Shown here: positions 1 through 5,687 of the stretch, piece after piece | How positions within the stretch are numbered: position 1 is the first letter of the stretch | Layout of the letters: every line of letters starts with the position of its first letter | Origin: Planctomycetota bacterium | Lineage (GTDB): Bacteria; Planctomycetota; J058; J103 | NCBI GenBank assembly: GCA_003694875.1 | Contig: RFJN01000213.1 | Coordinates: forward strand, 1 to 5,687 | Direction: 5' to 3' | Length of the DNA stretch: 5,687 nucleotides | Position numbers and translations under genes: made by a program | Notes under the pieces: model-generated | Told to the model about the DNA's origin: nothing | The model's database searches: none | Seen by the model: the letters and a program-made list of their open reading frames with translations, nothing else

Positions 1-285
1 CGCTTCCTCAAGGTGATCGAGGGCCCGATCGCGGGACACCGCGTCGAACTCGGCGAGCACCCCCTCACGATCGGACGCGCTCCCGACAACGGCCTGCCGC
101 TGCCGGATCCGGCCGTCAGCTCGCACCACGCCCGGATCGACTTCTACCAGGGACGCTACTTCGTGAGCGACCTGCAGAGCTCCAACGGCACCTACCTCAA
201 CAACGGCCGCATCGACCAGGCGCCGCTCAACGACGGCGACATCCTGATCGTCGGCCAGAGCAAGATCCAGGTCGTGCTGCGCTGA
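1..285 (+). CDS. FHA-domain protein, C-terminal end (5' truncated by window)
   Basis: The frame is open from base 1 and ends at TGA 283-285, giving 94 visible residues. They form one nearly complete forkhead-associated domain, a beta-sandwich that binds phosphothreonine peptides. Visible landmarks are the opening strand FLKVIEGPIAG (2-12), TIGR (23-26) with the phosphate-binding Arg26, the S-x-x-H motif with Ser40 and His43, and SSNGTYLN (60-67) with the Asn-Gly-Thr turn. These binding residues are intact. A GTG at base 13 could be read as a start, but the first FHA strand already begins before it, so the gene very probably starts left of the window and carries other domains there. FHA domains commonly link to Ser/Thr kinase signalling or secretion systems, and nothing visible decides between these. 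The gene converges with pepA. Confidence is high for the domain and low for the role of the whole protein. Confidence 0.9.
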   Translation, partial: RFLKVIEGPIAGHRVELGEHPLTIGRAPDNGLPLPDPAVSSHHARIDFYQGRYFVSDLQSSNGTYLNNGRIDQAPLNDGDILIVGQSKIQVVLR

Positions 286-312
286 GCGCGCGGCAACGCG
301 ACGTACCGCACA

Positions 313-347
313 CCGCGCCCGCACCGGCCCCGCCGGTGCGGGCGCGG
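313..347 (+). terminator. Strong hairpin after the FHA gene, probable terminator without a T tract
   Basis: Bases 313-327 and 333-347 are perfect reverse complements (15 bp, almost all G/C) around a 5-nt loop (CCCCG). The hairpin begins 27 bases after the FHA stop codon. No run of T follows on either strand, so it is not a classical intrinsic terminator. GC-rich bacteria often have such tail-less stems at gene ends, where they terminate transcription or protect the 3' end. It may also act on read-through from pepA on the opposite strand, since a perfect stem forms in both directions. Confidence 0.65.
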
Positions 348-454
348 CTCCCATGTGAGCGAAAGACGCAGCGTCGCTGCAGCGGCCGGCAGCCCAGGGA
401 GGCCGCATACGGCGGACGGGTTTCGAATGCGCGGGGCGCCACGCAGTTGTCGGA

Positions 455-475
455 GCGACGGCGTCTCGCCGTCGC
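455..475. repeat. 9-bp perfect inverted repeat with 3-nt loop
   Basis: Bases 455-463 (GCGACGGCG) pair perfectly with 467-475 (CGCCGTCGC) around TCT. It lies well inside the intergenic gap, 170 bp past the FHA stop and 330 bp past the pepA stop, so it is not obviously a terminator of either gene. It could be part of a dispersed palindromic repeat or a structured transcript. Confidence 0.5.
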
Positions 476-497
476 CGCGCGGCGTGTGGGTTCGCCA

Positions 498-528
498 TTG
501 CACCGCCAACCGTCGCCCTTCGGTGCAA
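498..528. repeat. 8-bp inverted repeat with 15-nt loop
   Basis: Bases 498-505 (TTGCACCG) pair perfectly with 521-528 (CGGTGCAA). It starts 22 bp after the preceding hairpin, and the two together look like a paired-hairpin unit. The arms contain more A/T than the surrounding sequence, which makes a chance match in a GC-rich background somewhat less likely. The function is unknown. Confidence 0.4.
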
Positions 529-581
529 GGACCCGGCGGTTCTTCCGCGATCCGCAGCCCCGACGTCGGCAGCAAGCTGAC

Positions 582-734
582 CATGAGGAACCCAGGTACC
601 CAGGAGAGTTCCCGGGGACGCACAGGGCCGGATCGCGTCGCGCTGCAAGGCTACGCGACCGCCGCTCCGTTCCTGCCGGCCCTCCACAACCGGCCTGCGA
701 CCGACAAGACGCTTGGGGTTCCGGGTTCCTCATG
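582..734. repeat. 153-bp segment bounded by 12-bp inverted repeats (possible MITE-like element)
   Basis: CATGAGGAACCC at 582-593 is the exact reverse complement of GGGTTCCTCATG at 723-734. Allowing a one-base gap, the similarity continues inward for about ten more bases as a GGTACCC / GGAACCCC block, so the termini are imperfect inverted repeats of about 22 bp. The left end also carries a short tandem repeat, ACCCAGG-T-ACCCAGG (590-604). The interior has no gene. The size and ends resemble a miniature inverted-repeat element, but I see no clear target-site duplication outside the ends. A long-range RNA stem is the alternative. Confidence 0.35.
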
Positions 735-747
735 CCCCCCTCCTCCC

Positions 748-769
748 GCGATGCGCGCCCGGGCATCGC
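748..769 (-). terminator. Weak hairpin downstream of pepA, possible terminator
   Basis: GCGATGC (748-754) pairs with GCATCGC (763-769) around an 8-nt loop, starting about 37 nt after the pepA stop on the minus strand. No T tract follows. It is the nearest stem to the end of pepA but is short, so this assignment is tentative. Confidence 0.25.
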
Positions 770-806
770 CAACGGAAGGACGGGGAGGGCCCCCTCGGAA
801 CCCGGC

Positions 807-2327
807 TCAGGCCGAGCGTGCCGCCTGCGCCTCCACCCACGAGAACAGCAGCCGCACCCCGAAGCCCGTCGCCCCCTTGTCGTACACCCCCTCGCCCTCG
901 GTGCTCCACGCGGTGCCGGCGATGTCGATGTGCGCCCACGGCAGCGCGTCGGGAACGAAGGCGGCGAGGAAGCGCGCGGCGGTGATCGCCCCGGCGAGCC
1001 GCCCTCCGCTGTTCTTCAGATCGGCGTGCGGGCTCTCGAGCTGCCGGTCGTAGCCCGCGTCCACCGGCAGGGGCCACAGCCGGTCGCCCGCCGTCTCGCC
1101 CGCCGCCCGCAGCGCCTCGCCGAGCGCCTCGTCGCGCGCAAACAGCCCCGCGTACCGGTTGCCGAGCGCGATCATGCACGCGCCGGTCAGCGTCGCGAGG
1201 TCGACGAGGGCGGCCGGTCGGTAGCGGTCGGCGGCGTACGCGAGCGCGTCGATCAGCACGAGCCGCCCCTCGGCGTCGGTGCTGATCACCTCCACCGTCT
1301 TGCCGCCGTAGGTGCGCAGGATATCGCCCGGACGATACGCTGCGCCATCGGGCATGTTCTCCACGAGAGCCGCCACCCCGATCACCCGGCGACGCAGCCC
1401 CGCGCGGGCGATCGCCTCGAGCGCGCCGATCACCGCCGCGGCCCCGCACTTGTCGTACTTCATCTCCTCGAGCCCCTTCGAGGGCTTGATCGAGATCCCG
1501 CCCGTGTCGAAGGTCACCCCCTTGCCCACCACCACGAGCGGCGGCTCGTCGCCGCAGCCTTCCGGCGCGTGCTCGAGCACCACGAGGCGCGGTGCGTTGG
1601 CGCTGCCCTGCCCGACCGCGAGCAGGGCGTGCAGCCCCGCGCGTTCGAGGTCGTCCGGTTCCAGAACCTCGCAACCCAGGCCAACCGCGTCGGCGAGCGC
1701 GGTCGCGCGCTCGGCGATCACGCGCGGCGTGCCGTCGTTGGCCGGCACGTTGCCGAGTTCACGCGCGGTCGCGAGCCCGCGCGCGATCGCATCGATCCGC
1801 TCCGCGAGGGAGGTGGGCTGCGTACCGAGCAGCGCCACCGCCTCGGGCCGCGTGGGGTCGGGCCGCTCTCCCTCCGGGTCGGGACTGCGATAGACCTCGT
1901 AGCGGAAGGCGGCCAGCGCGGCCCCCTCCAGAACGAGCCGGCCCGCCTCGTCCGCCCCGCCGGCGACCGCGTCCGCCGCGCTCGCGGAGACCGCGATCCC
2001 GAGCGTTCGCACCCCGAGTTCCCGCGCGAGCCGCAGCGCCTGCGCGCCCGCCTCGCGCAGCGTCTCCGGCTCGATCGCCTCGCGCTTGCCGAGCCCGAGA
2101 CACGCAAGCCGCGGCGCCCCGAGCCCCTCGGGGTAGAGCAGCCGCTGCTCCTTGCGCTTGCCGGTCAGGTCTCCGAGCGCCTGCGCGCGCGAGAGCGCAC
2201 CACCGCTCGCGGCTTCCAGGCCGCGCAGCACCGGGTCCTCGGCGAGCGTCTGTCCGCGCGCGATCAGCACCGCCACGAGGTCCCTCTGCGCCGCCTCGGG
2301 CGCGTCCCCGATCACCTCCCAACGCAT
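807..2327 (-). CDS. pepA: Leucyl aminopeptidase (cytosol aminopeptidase, peptidase family M17)
   Basis: The 506-residue protein matches the usual length of M17 enzymes, two-metal cytosolic hexamers that remove N-terminal residues from peptides. The N-terminal regulatory-type domain covers roughly residues 1-170 and the catalytic domain 180-500. Metal ligands and catalytic residues line up with E. coli PepA: Lys269 and Asp274 in VGKGVTFDTGG, catalytic Lys281, Asp292 in KYDKCGAA, Asp351 and Glu353 with catalytic Arg355 in STDAEGRL (the family more often has NTDAEGRL). Further family blocks are VENMPDGAAYRPGD (322-335) and ATLTGACMIALG (378-389). The ATG start is supported by an AGGAGGGAGG Shine-Dalgarno sequence. 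It begins 39 bp after nfo on the same strand and is the last gene of the operon. Some family members also bind DNA as XerC/D accessory factors, and nothing here shows that role. No truncation is seen. Confidence 0.96.
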   Translation of the reverse strand: MRWEVIGDAPEAAQRDLVAVLIARGQTLAEDPVLRGLEAASGGALSRAQALGDLTGKRKEQRLLYPEGLGAPRLACLGLGKREAIEPETLREAGAQALRLARELGVRTLGIAVSASAADAVAGGADEAGRLVLEGAALAAFRYEVYRSPDPEGERPDPTRPEAVALLGTQPTSLAERIDAIARGLATARELGNVPANDGTPRVIAERATALADAVGLGCEVLEPDDLERAGLHALLAVGQGSANAPRLVVLEHAPEGCGDEPPLVVVGKGVTFDTGGISIKPSKGLEEMKYDKCGAAAVIGALEAIARAGLRRRVIGVAALVENMPDGAAYRPGDILRTYGGKTVEVISTDAEGRLVLIDALAYAADRYRPAALVDLATLTGACMIALGNRYAGLFARDEALGEALRAAGETAGDRLWPLPVDAGYDRQLESPHADLKNSGGRLAGAITAARFLAAFVPDALPWAHIDIAGTAWSTEGEGVYDKGATGFGVRLLFSWVEAQAARSA

Positions 2328-2332
2328 GGCCG

Positions 2333-2342
2333 CCTCCCTCCT
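2333..2342 (-). promoter_or_regulatory. Shine-Dalgarno sequence of pepA
   Basis: Read on the minus strand this is AGGAGGGAGG, ending 5 nt before the ATG at 2327. It fixes the pepA start and shows that the gene is translated from its own site within the nfo-pepA gap. Confidence 0.8.
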
Positions 2343-2366
2343 GTTCCCGCCGGGCTTCGGCTCCGC

Positions 2367-3227
2367 TCACACCACGAGCGAGCGCAGCGTCTCGAGATCG
2401 CGCCGGTGCCCGTCGTTCTCGGTGGGGGTCTCGAGAATCTTCGCGATCCCCACCGTCGGTTCGTAGGCGAGCAGCGCCCGGAAGCCCTCGAGGCCGATCT
2501 TCCCCTTGCCGATCGAGGCGTGCCGGTCGAGCCGGCTGCCGAGCTCTCCCTGCGAGTCGTTGTAGTGCAGGGCGACGAGACGGCTGTGGCCGAGCACACG
2601 ATCGAACGCCTCGAACGTCTCGCGCACCGCCTCGGGCGTGCGCAGATCGTAGCCCGCCGCGAACAGATGGCAGGTGTCGAGACACACCCCGACGCGCTCG
2701 GCGGTCTCGGGCGGGCAGGCGTCGATGATCGCGCGCAGTTGCTCGAAGCTGCGCCCGACGGTGTTGCCCTGGCCCGCCACGTTCTCGAGCACGATCAACG
2801 CCCCGTGCGTGCGCGGGTCGCGGTCCACCTCGGCGAGACCGCTCGCGATGCGGTCCGCCGCCTGCTCGATCGGCGCCTCGGAGGAGCCGGGGTGGAAGAT
2901 CACCCCCCGGATCCCGAGCACGCTCGCGCGCCACAGCTCCTCGCGCAGGGTGTCGATCGAGCGCTGGAAGATCCCGTCGTCCTCGCTCGCGAAGTTGAGC
3001 AGGTAGGTCCCGTGGGCGAAGATCTCGCGCACCTCGCTCTGCCGGCGCATGCGCCACCACAGCCCCTGCTCCCAGTCGCCGAGCGGTCGCCATCGCCACT
3101 GCCGCTGGTTCTTGACGAAGACCTGGATCGTCTTCGCCCCGATCTCCTCCGCGCGCTCGAACGCCTTGGCGAGCCCGCCGGCCACCGAGACGTGCGCCCC
3201 GAGATCATCCAGTACGGCCAGGTCCAT
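2367..3227 (-). CDS. nfo: Endonuclease IV (AP endonuclease, Nfo family)
   Basis: This cleaves DNA 5' of abasic sites and removes 3'-blocking groups in base-excision repair. The 286 residues compare with 285 in E. coli Nfo. All nine ligands of the three-zinc site are present: His72, His112 (FHPGSS), Glu148 (LENVAGQGNT), Asp184 and His187 (CLDTCHLFAAGYD), His221 (HYNDSQ), Asp234 and His236 (RLDRHASIGKGKIG), and Glu266 (ILETP). The N-terminal block GAHVSVAGGLAKA (10-22) and KNQRQW (39-44) are typical. The frame stays open upstream to about 3365, but those extra codons give an Arg-rich stretch overlapping the PHP gene. I chose the ATG at 3227 because the family fold begins there and a strong Shine-Dalgarno sequence precedes it. 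It lies 19 bp after PHP and 39 bp before pepA, so it is the middle gene of the operon. Confidence 0.97.
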   Translation of the reverse strand: MDLAVLDDLGAHVSVAGGLAKAFERAEEIGAKTIQVFVKNQRQWRWRPLGDWEQGLWWRMRRQSEVREIFAHGTYLLNFASEDDGIFQRSIDTLREELWRASVLGIRGVIFHPGSSEAPIEQAADRIASGLAEVDRDPRTHGALIVLENVAGQGNTVGRSFEQLRAIIDACPPETAERVGVCLDTCHLFAAGYDLRTPEAVRETFEAFDRVLGHSRLVALHYNDSQGELGSRLDRHASIGKGKIGLEGFRALLAYEPTVGIAKILETPTENDGHRRDLETLRSLVV

Positions 3228-3230
3228 GCC

Positions 3231-3240
3231 CCTCCTCCCC
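3231..3240 (-). promoter_or_regulatory. Shine-Dalgarno sequence of nfo
   Basis: On the minus strand this reads GGGGAGGAGG. The first GGAGG core ends 6 nt before the ATG at 3227, while the longer upstream reading frame has no need of it. It sits in the 19-bp gap directly after the PHP stop codon, consistent with coupled translation on one mRNA. Confidence 0.8.
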
Positions 3241-3246
3241 TCTTCG

Positions 3247-4116
3247 CTACCGCTGCGCCTCGCGTTTCGGCGCCCCGGCCGGCCGGTCCGCGGCGCGCCG
3301 CAGCGCCTCGAACCAGCCGCGCGGACACGGCACCGAACCGATCGCCCCCCCCTCCTCGACCGCAAGCCCGTGAAAGTCCGACCCCCCCGTGCGCAACCAC
3401 CCGCGGGCCTGCGCGAGCCGATCGAACGCCTCGGTGACGTCCGGATCGTGCGCCGAGTGGCGCACCTCGATCCCGCACAGCCCCTCGCCCACGAGTTGCT
3501 CGATGCGATCGACGAGCCGGTCGAGCCCGGGGTGGGCGAGCACCGCCACCCCCCCCGCGCCGGTGATCAGCGACGCCGCCTCCCGCACGCTCGGCCGCTC
3601 GTACGCCACGTATCCGGGACAGCCCGGCAGCAGAAGCCGCTCGAACGCCTCGCGGGTGCTGCGCACGTGCCCGCGCGCCACGAGCGCGCGCGCGACATGC
3701 GGCCGACCCGGCGCGCCCTCGCCGCCGGTCTGCTCGAACACCTCCTCGATCGCGATCGGGAAGCCCGCGGCGGCGAGCTGACGCACCATGCGCTCGAGCC
3801 GCGCACGACGACGCGCGGCGCGTTCGCTCTCGAAGCGCAGCACGCTCGGATCGCTCGCATCGATGAAGTAGCCGAGCACGTGCACCTCGAGCTGCTGCGC
3901 GCTCGCGGTCACCTCGATGCCCGCCACGACCTCGACACCGTCGATCGTGCGCGAACGCGCTCCGGACGTCCCGAGCCCGAGCGCGCGCGCACCGGCGGCG
4001 GTGTCGTGGTCGGTGATCGCGATCACGTCCGCGCCCGCCCGCGCCGCGAGCGCCACCACCTCGCGCGGGGCGTGCAGACCGTCGCTCGCGGTGGTGTGCA
4101 CGTGCAGATCGATCAT
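3247..4116 (-). CDS. PHP-domain metal-dependent phosphoesterase, YciV/RNase AM (TrpH) type
   Basis: A 289-residue protein, close to the roughly 293 of E. coli YciV (RNase AM). That family removes nucleotides 5'-3' from short RNAs and dephosphorylates 3',5'-nucleoside bisphosphates. PHP metal-binding motifs are present in order: DLHVHTTASDG (3-13) with His5 and His7, ITDHDT (34-39) with His37, GIEVTA (66-71) with Glu68, His79 in EVHVLGYFID, LAHPG (193-197) with His195, and GSDFHG (245-250) with Asp247 and His249. The family insertion GRPHVARALVARGHV (137-151) also fits YciV-like proteins rather than the PHP domains of polymerases or histidinol phosphatases. The ATG at 4116 places the first motif at the usual N-terminal position. 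A GGAGG lies 11 nt upstream, a slightly long spacing. The frame stays open further upstream but only by running into the response-regulator gene. It ends with TAG, 19 bp before nfo. The RNA role is inferred from the family. Confidence 0.88.
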   Translation of the reverse strand: MIDLHVHTTASDGLHAPREVVALAARAGADVIAITDHDTAAGARALGLGTSGARSRTIDGVEVVAGIEVTASAQQLEVHVLGYFIDASDPSVLRFESERAARRRARLERMVRQLAAAGFPIAIEEVFEQTGGEGAPGRPHVARALVARGHVRSTREAFERLLLPGCPGYVAYERPSVREAASLITGAGGVAVLAHPGLDRLVDRIEQLVGEGLCGIEVRHSAHDPDVTEAFDRLAQARGWLRTGGSDFHGLAVEEGGAIGSVPCPRGWFEALRRAADRPAGAPKREAQR

Positions 4117-4154
4117 GCGGCCGGCGGCCTCCGCGGATCCCGGGCAAGATTCGC

Positions 4155-4183
4155 CTTTTACCACAGCGATCCGCCAGTCGCGA
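4155..4183 (-). promoter_or_regulatory. Weak candidate sigma-70-like promoter upstream of the PHP gene
   Basis: The 103-bp gap between the response regulator and the PHP gene contains an A/T pocket unusual for this GC-rich window. On the minus strand TAAAAG (4160-4155) resembles a -10 element (4 of 6). It lies 17 nt downstream of TCGCGA (4183-4178), a poor -35 match (3 of 6). If real, the PHP-nfo-pepA operon could be transcribed independently of the regulator. Confidence 0.2.
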
Positions 4184-4219
4184 GCACCGATCGCAAGCCG
4201 CTCGATTTCCGGCCGCCGC

Positions 4220-5671
<1,452 letters not shown>

Positions 5672-5687
5672 GCTCGCTCCCGCCCCC

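Larger units (their letters stand above)
286..806. other. 521-bp intergenic region without a convincing gene, rich in inverted repeats
   Basis: This gap separates the convergent FHA gene and pepA. Several frames stay open on both strands, but none looks coding. Third positions in the longest plus-strand frames are clearly less GC-saturated than in the neighbouring genes, no domain is recognisable, and the frames run on into the antisense of pepA. What the gap does hold is a run of inverted repeats (313-347, 455-475, 498-528, 748-769) and a pair of 12-bp inverted repeats at 582-593 and 723-734. I saw no tRNA cloverleaf and no CRISPR-type repeats. Confidence 0.7.

Noticed and set aside
415..435. 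tRNA T-loop-like string (TTTCGAATGC)
   Set aside because: It has no flanking T-stem, no acceptor stem and no anticodon arm in suitable positions.
192..772. Minus-strand open frames in the intergenic gap
   Set aside because: They have Arg-rich low-complexity translations, one overlaps the FHA domain coding region, and there is no ribosome-binding site or recognisable family.
355..1053. Plus-strand open frame starting in the intergenic gap
   Set aside because: Third positions are not GC-biased as in the true genes, no domain is recognisable, and its second part is antisense to the pepA C-terminus.
3228..3365. Upstream extension of nfo by 46 codons
   Set aside because: The extension would overlap the PHP gene by more than 100 bp and encodes an Arg-rich stretch unlike any Nfo N-terminus. 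A strong Shine-Dalgarno sequence supports the ATG at 3227.
336..3437. Plus-strand open frame of about 1030 codons running antisense through pepA and nfo
   Set aside because: It is a shadow of GC-saturated genes on the other strand. The sequence is Arg/Pro/Ala-rich without any domain, it crosses an intergenic gap and two gene boundaries, and the minus-strand proteins have every catalytic residue.
4166..4194. 6-bp inverted repeat GCGATC/GATCGC as terminator or operator
   Set aside because: GATCG-type words are very frequent throughout this window, so a 6-bp match with a 17-nt loop is not distinguishable from background.
4117..4219. Sigma-54 promoter upstream of the PHP gene
   Set aside because: A TGGCGG on the minus strand resembles a -24 element, but no GC is present at the -12 position with correct spacing.

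Overview
The window is GC-rich, with strong third-position GC bias in the real genes. Its gene content is typical of a Gram-negative bacterium. A GAFTGA-type sigma-54 response regulator together with an FHA-domain protein would suit a Myxococcota/Desulfobacterota-like (former deltaproteobacterial) lineage. This is a guess from gene style, because nothing here is diagnostic of taxonomy.

Layout. At the left edge (1-285, + strand) is the C-terminal end of a protein finishing in a forkhead-associated (FHA) domain. A 15-bp perfect hairpin follows its stop codon and probably marks its transcript end. Then comes about 520 bp without a convincing gene (286-806), rich in inverted repeats. The rest of the window is a minus-strand series read right to left: an NtrC-family sigma-54-dependent response regulator (5671-4220), a PHP-domain phosphoesterase of the YciV/RNase AM type (4116-3247), endonuclease IV nfo (3227-2367) and leucyl aminopeptidase pepA (2327-807). 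The FHA gene and pepA converge on the 286-806 gap.

How the genes may work together. PHP and nfo are separated by 19 bp, and nfo and pepA by 39 bp; nfo and pepA have strong Shine-Dalgarno sequences in these gaps. The three are almost certainly one operon combining nucleic-acid turnover, base-excision repair and peptide turnover, which looks like housekeeping. The response regulator lies 103 bp upstream on the same strand. It could be co-transcribed, or the three downstream genes could have their own weak promoter. Its sensor kinase is not in the window.

Nothing in the coding part suggests a new system: all four minus-strand proteins are complete, and the catalytic or signature residues I checked are intact. 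The part least explained by known families is the 286-806 gap. It contains several short hairpins and a 153-bp segment bounded by 12-bp inverted repeats, which could be a small non-autonomous repeat element or a structured RNA. That remains a hypothesis.
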